6,985 bases of DNA from Candidatus Egaibacter danicus (GTDB taxonomy: Bacteria; Pseudomonadota; Gammaproteobacteria; Burkholderiales; Burkholderiaceae). A program made the translations under genes and the position numbers. How positions within the stretch are numbered: position 1 is the first letter of the stretch; each line of letters starts with the position of its first letter. The stretch lies in contig JAABRC010000102.1 of assembly GCA_011391115.1 (NCBI GenBank), forward strand, positions 1 to 6,985, written 5' to 3'. The notes beneath the pieces were generated by a model. It was not told the origin of the DNA. It worked only from the letters and a program-made list of their open reading frames with translations, and searched no databases. Positions 1 to 6,038 of this stretch are shown here, piece by piece.

Positions 1-596
1 GTCGACCGCTTCGCGAAATCATGCGCCAGCCCGTGTTCATCGTGGCTGCAATTGCCGGTTCATTGGGCTATGGCGTCATGAACCTGCTGATGGCCGCCAC
101 CCCTATCGCCATGCAGCAGTGCACCTTGCCGTTTTCCGACGTGGCACTGGTGCTGGAATGGCATGTGATCGGCATGTTTGCGCCGGGGTTTTTCACGGGT
201 CATCTGATCAAGCGTTTTGGTGCGCTTCCCATCATGGGTGTGGGGGTTCTGCTCAATGCGTTGTGCATCGCAATTGCGCTCTCGGGCGTTGATTTGCACC
301 AGTTTCTGGCGGCCCTTTTCCTGCTGGGTGTGGGGTGGAACTTCCTGTTCACGGGCAGCACCACGCTGTCTTTGCAGACCTACACGCCTGCGGAGAAAGA
401 TCGGGCACAGGGCGCACTGAATTTCTTCATGTTTGCCACACTGGCTGTCAGCTCATTTGCATCCGGCGTGCTGGTCACCACGCGTGGCTGGACATTGCTG
501 AACATCGGCTCGCTGGTACCTGTAGCAATGACAGGTGCTGCGCTGGTATGGCTGATGATGCGGCCAGCAAGACCGGTATCGGTCGAAGCTCCCTAG
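1..596 (+). CDS. MFS transporter, C-terminal half (5' truncated by window)
   Basis: This is a major facilitator superfamily permease of the inner membrane; its substrate cannot be told. The first complete codon is at position 3, and the frame is open to the window edge (RPLREI before the Met at 21), so the Met at 21 is internal and the true start lies outside. About six hydrophobic segments are visible: roughly residues 8-34, 44-66, 74-96, 98-125, 136-160 and 160-184, counting from the first full codon. This matches the second half of a 12-helix MFS protein. GHLIKRFG between the second and third segments resembles MFS motif A (GxLaDrxG), which recurs between helices 8 and 9. The protein ends in a short polar tail (RPARPVSVEAP). 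Its TAG stop shares a CTAG with the stop of the opposing hydrolase gene. The family call is firm and the substrate is unknown. Confidence 0.85.
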   Translation, partial: RPLREIMRQPVFIVAAIAGSLGYGVMNLLMAATPIAMQQCTLPFSDVALVLEWHVIGMFAPGFFTGHLIKRFGALPIMGVGVLLNALCIAIALSGVDLHQFLAALFLLGVGWNFLFTGSTTLSLQTYTPAEKDRAQGALNFFMFATLAVSSFASGVLVTTRGWTLLNIGSLVPVAMTGAALVWLMMRPARPVSVEAP

Positions 597-1441
597 AACC
601 AGAACCGGCTGTCCAGCCAGCGCTTGAGTTCCTCGAATACGGGTTCATTTTTCAGCTCGTTGAATATCTCGTGGTACATCGACTCAAAACAGCGTGATGT
701 CACGACGGCCTTGGGCGCTATGGTGGCAAAGGCACGGCTTCCAGCCGGATTGACCAATCTGTCCTCTCCAGCCCACATCAGCAAGGTCGGCACCTTCCAT
801 TGAGGAGCTTTGGCCAGGACAGGCGGACCTGCATCGACAATGAACTTGGCGAGCCGGCCGGATACCCGGTCATGCACGAGATGGTCGGCCTTGTACGCAG
901 CGACCACTGCCGGATCGTGCGAAATGAAAGACGCATCCAGCCCGTTGCCGACCCGCAGGTTGGGGGCAAACCGGGGCACCACACCCATCATGATTTTCTG
1001 GACACTGTTCAGCCCGGGCGACAGTGCGGGCGATGACATGATCAGCCCATCTACCGGGCGAACACCCAGCGACACAAACCGGCCGGCCACCAGCCCCCCC
1101 ATGCTGTGACCCAGCAGAATCAATGGCGTGCCATTGTCAACACGTATGCGGGTGCTGTCCACGATGTCGGCCAGATCATCCAGCAGCCGCGTGCTACCGG
1201 GCAAACCACCACGCACACCGCCCGATTCGCCGTGACCGTACTGGTCCAGGCCGCGCACCGCAAAGCCCCACTCGTTCAGCCGCTGGGCCACATGGTCGTA
1301 ACGACCGGCATGCTCTCCCAACCCGTGAACAATGACGATCACGCCACGGCATTTTTGACCTTTCTCCAGCGGCCAGTCCTGAATGGCAATGTTGTCGCCG
1401 TCCTGGGCAACAAAGGTGGAGAGGGTTGAGTCAGTCGACAT
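593..1441 (-). CDS. Alpha/beta hydrolase, monoacylglycerol lipase/lysophospholipase-like (Hydrolase_4, serine aminopeptidase S33 type)
   Basis: This is a 282-residue cytosolic alpha/beta hydrolase with no signal peptide or membrane helix. The oxyanion-region motif HGLGEHAGRY lies at 39-48 and the nucleophile elbow GHSMGG at 111-116, with Ser113 as nucleophile. The likely acid is Asp227 (WAGEDRLV) and the likely base is His257 (MYHEIFNE). HGxGEHxxRY with GHSMGG is the hallmark of the monoglyceride lipase/PldB-type group, which cleaves ester-linked acyl chains; the exact substrate here is inference. The ATG at 1441 is chosen because homologous proteins of this kind begin close to the STLSTFVAQDG segment. 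A TTG at 1459 would add six residues, and neither start has a strong Shine-Dalgarno sequence. The gene begins 19 bases after the M20 peptidase stop on the same strand, so co-transcription and perhaps translational coupling are likely. Its stop overlaps that of the convergent MFS gene. Confidence 0.92.
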   Translation of the reverse strand: MSTDSTLSTFVAQDGDNIAIQDWPLEKGQKCRGVIVIVHGLGEHAGRYDHVAQRLNEWGFAVRGLDQYGHGESGGVRGGLPGSTRLLDDLADIVDSTRIRVDNGTPLILLGHSMGGLVAGRFVSLGVRPVDGLIMSSPALSPGLNSVQKIMMGVVPRFAPNLRVGNGLDASFISHDPAVVAAYKADHLVHDRVSGRLAKFIVDAGPPVLAKAPQWKVPTLLMWAGEDRLVNPAGSRAFATIAPKAVVTSRCFESMYHEIFNELKNEPVFEELKRWLDSRFWF

Positions 1442-1460
1442 GGGGGCGTCCGTGAGCAAT

Positions 1461-2933
1461 TCAGGGCATTTGAGCCATCACATGGGCCACTGCAGCCGTG
1501 AGTTTCTTGGCATACGGAACATGCAAAAACTCGTTGGGGCCATGCGCATTGCTCTTGGGGCCCAGAACCCCGCACACCATCATCTGCGCCTTGGGGAAGC
1601 CTGCGGAGAGCATGCTCATCAATGGAATGGTGCCGCCCTGGCCGATGTAACCGCAAGGCGAACCAAAGTGGGCATTGGAGGCGGCATGCAACGCCGATTC
1701 AAACCACGGCGTGGTTGCTGGTGCGTTCCAGCCGGTGGCGCTGCCCGCACCTTCAAAGGTGATTTTGGCCTGATACGGCGCGTTATCTTCCAGCAACTGC
1801 TTCATTTCCTGCACCGCCTGTGCTGCATCTATCAATGGCGGCAACCGCAAGCTCAGCTTGAAGGCGGTGTAGGGCCGCAGCACATTGCCGGCATCCTTGA
1901 TGGCGGGAAAACCCTCCGCTCCGGTGACACTCAGCGTGGGTGTCCAGGTGCGGTTCAGCAGCGCCTGCACCGGGTCCGTCGTGGTAGGCAATGTGAACAC
2001 GGATGAGCCAGCACAGTCATAGTGCGCCCACGGGAACCGCTTGTGAACCTCGTCCCCCAAAATCGCGGCGGTGGCCCGTGCCTGGTTCAGCCGCTCAGCC
2101 GGCACTTCGCAATGAAAACTGGCCGGCAGCAAACGCCCGGTTGCACTGTCTTCCAGACGGTCCAGCACTTGGCGCATGATGCGAAAACTCGACGGCACCA
2201 GACCACTGGCATCACCTGAATGAATGCCTTCGGTCAGCACCTCTACCTTCAGCGTGCCGCTGGCCATGCCGCGCAGGCTGGTAGTCAGCCACAACTGGTC
2301 GTAATTGCCAGCGCCAGAGTCCAGACAAATCACCAGTGCCACATCGCCCAAGCGGGTGCGCAGTGCATCCACATAAGGCAGCAAGTCGTAGGAGCCACTT
2401 TCTTCACACGTCTCGATCAGCCCGACGATGCGCGGATGGGGAACGTTCTGGTTTTTCAGCGCTTGAACGGCTGCAATACTGGCATATATCGCATAGCCAT
2501 CATCTGCCCCACCCCGGCCATACAGTTTGCCGTCTTCGAATTTGGGCGTCCAAGGGCCCAAATCTGATCGCCAGCCATTGAATTCGGGTTGTTTGTCCAG
2601 GTGACCGTACATCAGGACGGTTTGCGTGCTGTTCGCCCTGGTCGCGGGAACTTCAAAAAACAGCACCGGTGTGCGACCTTCCAGCCGGACGATTTCCAGC
2701 ATCAACCCCGGTACTTTCTGGGCTTCGACCCAGGCCGCTGCATTGCGAACGGCCATATCAATGTAACCATGCTGCAACCAGTCCGCATCAAAGCCAGGAG
2801 ATTTGGCAGGAATGCCGATGTAATCCGTGATCTGACGGACGATATCGCCGTCCCATTGACGGGTCACATCGGACAGGGCGAGAGCGCTGTCCAGCAGACC
2901 GGCCGGAAGCTCGCGGTGAAGAGGTGCGCTCAT
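1461..2933 (-). CDS. M20 family zinc metallopeptidase (dipeptidase / ArgE-DapE-CPG2 type)
   Basis: This is a 490-residue cytosolic co-catalytic zinc peptidase. The M20 metal site is complete: His111 in YGHLDKQP, bridging Asp144 in GRGGADDG, Glu178 in ETCEESGS, Asp205 in ICLDSGAG and His464 in NAHGPNE. The catalytic partners Asp113 and Glu177 are also present. The dimerisation or lid domain occupies about residues 220-385 and carries the conserved GIHSG at 236-240. Length and motif spacing fit the carnosinase-like dipeptidase branch of M20, so hydrolysis of dipeptides or N-acyl amino acids is likely; the true substrate cannot be read. The ATG at 2933 is preferred over a TTG at 2957 because GGGAG lies eight bases upstream. 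It is the first gene of a likely two-gene unit with the downstream hydrolase and is divergent from the diguanylate cyclase. Confidence 0.95.
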   Translation of the reverse strand: MSAPLHRELPAGLLDSALALSDVTRQWDGDIVRQITDYIGIPAKSPGFDADWLQHGYIDMAVRNAAAWVEAQKVPGLMLEIVRLEGRTPVLFFEVPATRANSTQTVLMYGHLDKQPEFNGWRSDLGPWTPKFEDGKLYGRGGADDGYAIYASIAAVQALKNQNVPHPRIVGLIETCEESGSYDLLPYVDALRTRLGDVALVICLDSGAGNYDQLWLTTSLRGMASGTLKVEVLTEGIHSGDASGLVPSSFRIMRQVLDRLEDSATGRLLPASFHCEVPAERLNQARATAAILGDEVHKRFPWAHYDCAGSSVFTLPTTTDPVQALLNRTWTPTLSVTGAEGFPAIKDAGNVLRPYTAFKLSLRLPPLIDAAQAVQEMKQLLEDNAPYQAKITFEGAGSATGWNAPATTPWFESALHAASNAHFGSPCGYIGQGGTIPLMSMLSAGFPKAQMMVCGVLGPKSNAHGPNEFLHVPYAKKLTAAVAHVMAQMP

Positions 2934-2941
2934 GAATGAAT

Positions 2942-2946
2942 CTCCC
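2942..2946 (-). promoter_or_regulatory. Ribosome binding site of the M20 peptidase gene
   Basis: On the minus strand this reads GGGAG, eight bases before the ATG at 2933. It supports that ATG over the upstream TTG at 2957. Confidence 0.7.
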
Positions 2947-2950
2947 GATT

Positions 2951-2974
2951 TTGACAACGGGCGTAACCCGTCAA
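2951..2974. promoter_or_regulatory. Imperfect dyad in the divergent peptidase/cyclase gap, possible operator
   Basis: The arms TTGAC..CGGG (2951-2961, with two extra A at 2956-2957) and CCCGTCAA (2967-2974) are inverted copies around the five-base centre CGTAA. It sits between the divergent genes and touches the last two bases of the candidate minus-strand -10 (2973-2978). It could be a transcription factor site or a leader hairpin of the peptidase transcript. The binding protein is unknown. Confidence 0.35.
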
Positions 2975-3000
2975 GATAGCTACTTTACCTGCGCAGGCAA
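2973..3000 (-). promoter_or_regulatory. Candidate sigma70 promoter of the M20 peptidase-hydrolase unit
   Basis: On the minus strand, TTGCCT (3000-2995) and TATCTT (2978-2973) each match four of six consensus bases, with a 16-base spacer. This predicts a start near 2966 and a leader of about 33 bases with the GGGAG ribosome binding site inside it. It is a weak motif-only prediction; its position is sensible. Confidence 0.35.
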
Positions 3001-3070
3001 GTGTGCGCCAGCACCTGGCCAGCGCCTCAGGTGTAACCCTGATCCCGCAACCCCCATGTAAACTGCAGAC

Positions 3071-4102
3071 ATGCCCCACCTGGTAGAAAACCTCGCCAAC
3101 CTGACAACCCACAAGGACCGGGATGAGTTGGAGATCGCGCTCGTCCTGACGATCAAGGACCTGCTTGCCCCGCTCACCATTGCGATCTGCCGAATCGTGG
3201 GCGAGCGGGATGATGAACGCTGGTTTACATGCACCTTCCTGGGCCCCGGAGAGCGCGTGCCAAAGACCGACTCCGCATGGAACAACCGCGACATCTTGCC
3301 CAGGCTGTCCGATCACCCCCTGCGACAACAGGCATTTGATACGCAACAAGTGATACGGCAGATCAGCTCACCCAATATCACGGTGTTCCCGCTGTCCAGA
3401 AGTTTTGAAATGCGAAGCGTGCTCGAAGTTCATACCGAAGGCCCGTTGGCGGAAGAGTCCATCAAGCTGGTCACAGGCGTGTTGCGTCTCTACAGTAATT
3501 TTCAGAATCTGCTGGACTACGGTGAGCGCGATACGCTGACCGAGTTACTCAACCGGAAGACATTTGACGGCGCCTTCATGAAGGCGACCATCGAACAGAA
3601 CAAGGCGTCAGATCTGGAGCAGAATGACCGCAGGGATGCATCCGGTGCAGGCCGCTATTGGCTGGCAATGATCGACATTGACCATTTCAAACGGGTCAAT
3701 GACACTTACGGCCACCTGATTGGTGACGAAGTGCTGCTGCTGTTAGCCCGCCTGATGCGAACCTGTTTTCGATTTCACGACCAACTCTACCGCTTTGGGG
3801 GCGAAGAGTTCGTGGTGCTGATGCGCTGCAAGAACGAAGTGGACGCAGGCCATGCACTGGAGCGACTGAGAAAAAGCACCGAGAACCATCTATTCCCTCA
3901 AGTCGGCCACATCACCATCAGCATTGGCTTCTCTGAGGTACGTACCGGTGACACACCCAGCGGAGCATTCGAGCGGGCAGACAAAGCGGTTTACCATGCC
4001 AAGGCCAGTGGCCGCAATCGGGTGTGCAGCCATGCAGCGCTGGTTGTCGAGGGGATATTGGTGGAACAAGCCACCAATATGGGTGACGTCGAACTCTTCT
4101 AG
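3071..4102 (+). CDS. Diguanylate cyclase: GAF-like N-terminal region plus GGDEF domain
   Basis: This is a 343-residue cytosolic protein predicted to make cyclic di-GMP from two GTP. The GGDEF domain covers about residues 150-318. It opens with DTLTELLNR at 154-162 and includes the metal-site segment DIDHFKRVND at 202-211. The signature is GGEEF at 243-247, an active form. RFHD at 234-237 lies exactly five residues before it, giving an intact RxxD product-inhibition (I) site. Residues 1-145 have no membrane helix and look like a small GAF-type sensory region; the ligand is unknown. The linker between the first helix and the first strand (about 171-196, charged and Ser/Gly-rich) is roughly a dozen residues longer than usual. 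The ATG at 3071 is the first possible start, because an in-frame TAA lies at 3059; its ribosome binding site is poor. About 25 residues follow the GGDEF domain. Confidence 0.95.
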   Translation: MPHLVENLANLTTHKDRDELEIALVLTIKDLLAPLTIAICRIVGERDDERWFTCTFLGPGERVPKTDSAWNNRDILPRLSDHPLRQQAFDTQQVIRQISSPNITVFPLSRSFEMRSVLEVHTEGPLAEESIKLVTGVLRLYSNFQNLLDYGERDTLTELLNRKTFDGAFMKATIEQNKASDLEQNDRRDASGAGRYWLAMIDIDHFKRVNDTYGHLIGDEVLLLLARLMRTCFRFHDQLYRFGGEEFVVLMRCKNEVDAGHALERLRKSTENHLFPQVGHITISIGFSEVRTGDTPSGAFERADKAVYHAKASGRNRVCSHAALVVEGILVEQATNMGDVELF

Positions 4103-4113
4103 CGCCAGGGAAA

Positions 4114-4677
4114 CTAAGTGGCCTTCCTGGGTGTCAGCGAAATGCTAAGGCCTTGCGGTGTCACCTGAAAACCGCCGGGCGCATAGCCCCAGCCGTTCAC
4201 CACACTCAGGTCTTTGGCACTGATTTGATGCAGTGAAAAATCGTTGAGCAAACGTTCAGCGAGGAATGGCGCCAATCCGTTCACCAATGGTTGATACCGC
4301 TCGGGTACACCCGTTAGCTGAAGGCTGTTTACCTTGACCCCGGTCAGGCGAATGGTATTGTCCGATGGCTCAAAACGCAAGCCGTAGTCCATCGACAACG
4401 ATCCCTGAAAGGCAGAACGCATCAGGCGTTCGCTGAGGTTGAGCTCCATCTCGGTCGCGATGCGGTTGGTATCAGGCAGGAGTTTGATGCGTGGAGCCAG
4501 CGCCTGCAGATCCAGCAGTTCTGCCACACGCTCGTTGAACGGAAACCGTTTGGCGATCAATTCCAGCAACTGGGCCTGGCTGATGGTGTAAGAACGCGGA
4601 CCCGGACTGAGGGCGGCGCAGCCCGCTAGCGCTACCATTGCCAAACCCAGCACGAGCATTCGAACATAGTGAACCAT
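4114..4677 (-). CDS. DUF1439-type (YceB-like) outer-membrane lipoprotein
   Basis: This is a 187-residue predicted lipoprotein. The N-terminus MVHYVRM is followed by a hydrophobic run and the lipobox LAGC, with Cys20 as the lipidated residue. The next residue is Ala rather than Asp, so outer-membrane sorting is expected. The mature part fits the DUF1439 family (E. coli YceB type), whose function is not established: YTISQAQLLELIAKRFPF near 30-47, a central segment resembling beta strands, and GLSISLTP near the end. The ATG at 4677 is supported by AGGGAG seven bases upstream and by the signal peptide; the frame stays open further upstream but lacks such features. The gene lies 49 bases downstream of the crotonase gene on the same strand, so it may be read from that promoter. 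Its stop is 11 bases from the convergent cyclase stop. Confidence 0.87.
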   Translation of the reverse strand: MVHYVRMLVLGLAMVALAGCAALSPGPRSYTISQAQLLELIAKRFPFNERVAELLDLQALAPRIKLLPDTNRIATEMELNLSERLMRSAFQGSLSMDYGLRFEPSDNTIRLTGVKVNSLQLTGVPERYQPLVNGLAPFLAERLLNDFSLHQISAKDLSVVNGWGYAPGGFQVTPQGLSISLTPRKAT

Positions 4678-4684
4678 TGGTTTT

Positions 4685-4690
4685 CTCCCT
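4685..4690 (-). promoter_or_regulatory. Ribosome binding site of the lipoprotein gene
   Basis: On the minus strand this reads AGGGAG, seven bases before the ATG at 4677. It fixes that start, which also exposes a proper lipoprotein signal peptide. Confidence 0.7.
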
Positions 4691-4726
4691 GCAACGTGTT
4701 GATCCGATAGCATCATATTGCAGCCG

Positions 4727-5539
4727 TCAAAAGGTGGGCGGCCGACGCTCGCGCAAAGAGGCCACCCCCTCCTGAACGTCCGGCCCGCCAAAACCCATGA
4801 ACTCCAGCGCCAGCGAGGCATCGAATGAAGGGCCTGCCTGACGCAGCCAGTTGTTGAGTGCGTATTTTGTCCATCGAATAGCCGTTTGCGAGCCTGCCGC
4901 CAGCTTGTCTGCCACTTCCCAGGCTTTGGGCAACAGCTGGTCATCAGCTACGGCCAGTGATACCAGACCCATGCGCTCGGCCTCGTCTCCGCTAATGGGC
5001 TCGCACAACAGCAGGTAGTACTTGGCCTTGGCCATGCCGCATAACAAGGGCCAAATGATGGCAGCATGGTCCCCGGCGGCAACTCCCAGCCGGGTATGGC
5101 CATCCACAATCTTCGCCGATCGGGCCGCGATCGAAATATCGGCAAGCAGACCCGCTACCAGGCCGGCACCAACAGCCGGGCCATGAATGGCACTGACAAT
5201 GGGTTTGTCGCAATTGATGACGTTGTAGACCAGATCGCGCGCTTCCTTCCATACACGCGTACGCACCGTGAAATCATTGGCCATGTCCTGCACCAGCGCC
5301 AGATCACCGCCACCGGAAAAGCCCATGCCTTCCCCGCGCAATACTGCGCAACGCACGCTGTCATCAGCACCAACATCACGCCAGATTTCCGTGAGTTCAC
5401 GGTGGCCGTCATGGCCAGCAGTAGGCAGCTTGCCGTTGGTGCCGGTTTTCATCTGGATATCCAGCACGGAGTCCCCTACGCCACGACGGGTGATTTGAAG
5501 CGTCTGGTAGCGGCTGTAGTCAATGGCTGCATGGCTCAT
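4727..5539 (-). CDS. Crotonase-fold protein, enoyl-CoA hydratase/isomerase family, with atypical active site
   Basis: This is a 270-residue soluble crotonase-superfamily protein expected to bind an acyl-CoA thioester. [13 protein letters not shown] (74-86) matches the first oxyanion-hole segment and [17 protein letters not shown] (119-135) the second. GLVSLAV (191-197) and the C-terminal helical region also fit, and the length is normal. By my ungapped alignment with remembered rat mitochondrial enoyl-CoA hydratase, the two catalytic glutamates (Glu144 and Glu164) correspond to Val128 and His148. [16 protein letters not shown] segment (146-160) holds polar alternatives. Plain hydration of enoyl-CoA is therefore doubtful; isomerase, decarboxylase, hydrolase or an unknown reaction are possible. 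The ATG at 5539 is chosen because AAGGAG lies five bases upstream. It is divergent from the DksA-like gene, and the lipoprotein gene follows on the same strand. Confidence 0.92.
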   Translation of the reverse strand: MSHAAIDYSRYQTLQITRRGVGDSVLDIQMKTGTNGKLPTAGHDGHRELTEIWRDVGADDSVRCAVLRGEGMGFSGGGDLALVQDMANDFTVRTRVWKEARDLVYNVINCDKPIVSAIHGPAVGAGLVAGLLADISIAARSAKIVDGHTRLGVAAGDHAAIIWPLLCGMAKAKYYLLLCEPISGDEAERMGLVSLAVADDQLLPKAWEVADKLAAGSQTAIRWTKYALNNWLRQAGPSFDASLALEFMGFGGPDVQEGVASLRERRPPTF

Positions 5540-5544
5540 GGCGT

Positions 5545-5550
5545 CTCCTT
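5545..5550 (-). promoter_or_regulatory. Ribosome binding site of the crotonase gene
   Basis: On the minus strand this reads AAGGAG, five bases before the ATG at 5539. It supports this start over an extended reading frame beginning near 5575. Confidence 0.7.
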
Positions 5551-5557
5551 GGGCAAT

Positions 5558-5569
5558 GGAACATGTTCC
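5558..5569. promoter_or_regulatory. Perfect 12-bp palindrome GGAACATGTTCC, possible operator
   Basis: This is a perfect dyad in the divergent gap. Flanking CAAT (5554-5557) and ATTG (5574-5577) are also inverted, though not at matching distances. It covers the predicted transcription start (about 5567) of the crotonase gene, a usual place for a repressor site. The cognate regulator is not recognised. Confidence 0.4.
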
Positions 5570-5573
5570 GTGC

Positions 5574-5600
5574 ATTGTCTGCGGTGTTGATCTTGGTCAA
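5574..5600 (-). promoter_or_regulatory. Candidate sigma70 promoter of the crotonase gene
   Basis: On the minus strand, TTGACC (5600-5595, five of six consensus bases) and GACAAT (5579-5574, four of six) are separated by 15 bases, which is short. The predicted start near 5567 gives a leader of about 28 bases. The -35 element lies inside the FNR-like box, so a protein bound there would block this promoter. Confidence 0.35.
5587..5600. promoter_or_regulatory. FNR/Anr-like box TTGATCTTGGTCAA
   Basis: It matches the FNR/Anr/Dnr consensus TTGAT-N4-ATCAA at nine of ten specified positions (TTGAT CTTG GTCAA). Its centre lies between 5593 and 5594. A possible -10, CATGAT (5623-5628), places the rightward start at 5635, exactly 41.5 bases from that centre, which is the class II activator position. 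Regulation by oxygen is inferred, not shown. Confidence 0.5.
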
Positions 5601-5628
5601 AGAAGGATTCCGCTGTAGAGTGCATGAT
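5593..5628 (+). promoter_or_regulatory. Candidate promoter region of the dksA-like/eRF1-like unit
   Basis: Two readings are possible. One is activator-dependent: the box at 5587-5600 with a -10 CATGAT at 5623-5628 (four of six bases). The other is conventional: TTGGTC (5593-5598), 17 bases, then TAGAGT (5616-5621, four of six bases). Both predict a leader of about 22-30 bases before the ATG at 5657. Confidence 0.4.
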
Positions 5629-5643
5629 TAAACAGTTAATAGA

Positions 5644-5648
5644 GGGAG
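5644..5648 (+). promoter_or_regulatory. Ribosome binding site of the DksA/TraR-type gene
   Basis: GGGAG lies eight bases before the ATG at 5657. It decides for this start over the out-of-frame ATG at 5653. Confidence 0.7.
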
Positions 5649-5656
5649 ACTAATGT

Positions 5657-6025
5657 ATGGACAAACACCAGGCCGATTCTTACCGCCAGCAGTTGCAGGC
5701 CATGCGTACTGCGCTGCTGGCCCAGATTGCACAACAACGCGGCGGTGTTGTGAGCCGTGCTGATGCTGCAGTCGCGCATTTCGAGCGTCCGGAAGATTCG
5801 CGGGCACAGGTGACTACTGAACGGGAAACCGAATTCGCCATTGCCGAGCATGAAACCGCCGAGCTCAACGCCATAGATGCGGCGCTGAAGCGCATTGATG
5901 CCGGGAAATATGGGGAATGCACAGACTGTGGCGTTGATATCGGGGCTGCGCGATTGCACGCCGCGCCTGAAGCCCAGCGCTGCATTCCCTGCCAGGAAAA
6001 ATTTGAACATCAACACCCCATCTGA
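5657..6025 (+). CDS. DksA/TraR-family zinc finger protein, short form
   Basis: This 122-residue protein is predicted to bind RNA polymerase through the secondary channel. A long helical hairpin (about 5-82) precedes a four-cysteine zinc finger with Cys88, Cys91, Cys109 and Cys112 (C-x2-C-x17-C-x2-C), followed by a short tail ending HQHPI. It is about 30 residues shorter than E. coli DksA (151) and longer than TraR (about 73). The classic DxxDxA tip of DksA is not present in exact form; the tip region reads RPEDSRA at 44-50, so ppGpp-type DksA activity is uncertain. The housekeeping dksA is presumably elsewhere and this is a paralogue. It is the first gene of a two-gene unit with the eRF1-like gene 13 bases downstream, behind a possible FNR/Anr-type promoter. 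Confidence 0.9.
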   Translation: MDKHQADSYRQQLQAMRTALLAQIAQQRGGVVSRADAAVAHFERPEDSRAQVTTERETEFAIAEHETAELNAIDAALKRIDAGKYGECTDCGVDIGAARLHAAPEAQRCIPCQEKFEHQHPI

Positions 6026-6038
6026 AAGAAACGCTTGC

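Noticed and set aside
21..596. Treating the ATG at 21 as the start of a complete 191-residue membrane protein
   Set aside because: The frame is open to the window edge and the visible part is only the second half of an MFS protein, so the gene is cut, not short.
1442..1459. TTG start at 1459 for the hydrolase
   Set aside because: There is no ribosome binding site and it adds only six residues (MLTDAP) before an ATG that fits the family better. It cannot be fully excluded.
1383..2006. Long open frame on the plus strand opposite the M20 peptidase
   Set aside because: It is antisense to a gene with a complete catalytic motif set, and its translation is rich in Gly, His and Arg with no recognisable domain.
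2934..2957. TTG start at 2957 for the M20 peptidase
   Set aside because: The ATG at 2933 has a well-placed GGGAG, and the extra eight residues do not look conserved.
2951..2979. TTGACA at 2951-2956 as -35 of the diguanylate cyclase gene
   Set aside because: It is a perfect -35, but no good -10 lies 16-18 bases on (best is GATAGC at 18), and it would leave a leader of about 85 bases.
4105..4130. Hairpin CCAGGGAA...TTCCTGG between the cyclase and lipoprotein genes as a terminator
   Set aside because: The stem is short with a bulged G, the loop is 11 bases and no T tract follows on either strand. Half of it lies inside the lipoprotein gene.
5653..5655. ATG at 5653 as start of the DksA-like gene
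   Set aside because: It is in a different frame from the zinc finger protein; the ATG at 5657 reads the conserved sequence.
6003..6013. TTGAACATCAA palindrome as a second FNR site
   Set aside because: The spacing between half-sites is wrong for FNR/CRP-type proteins, and it lies inside the end of the DksA-like gene.
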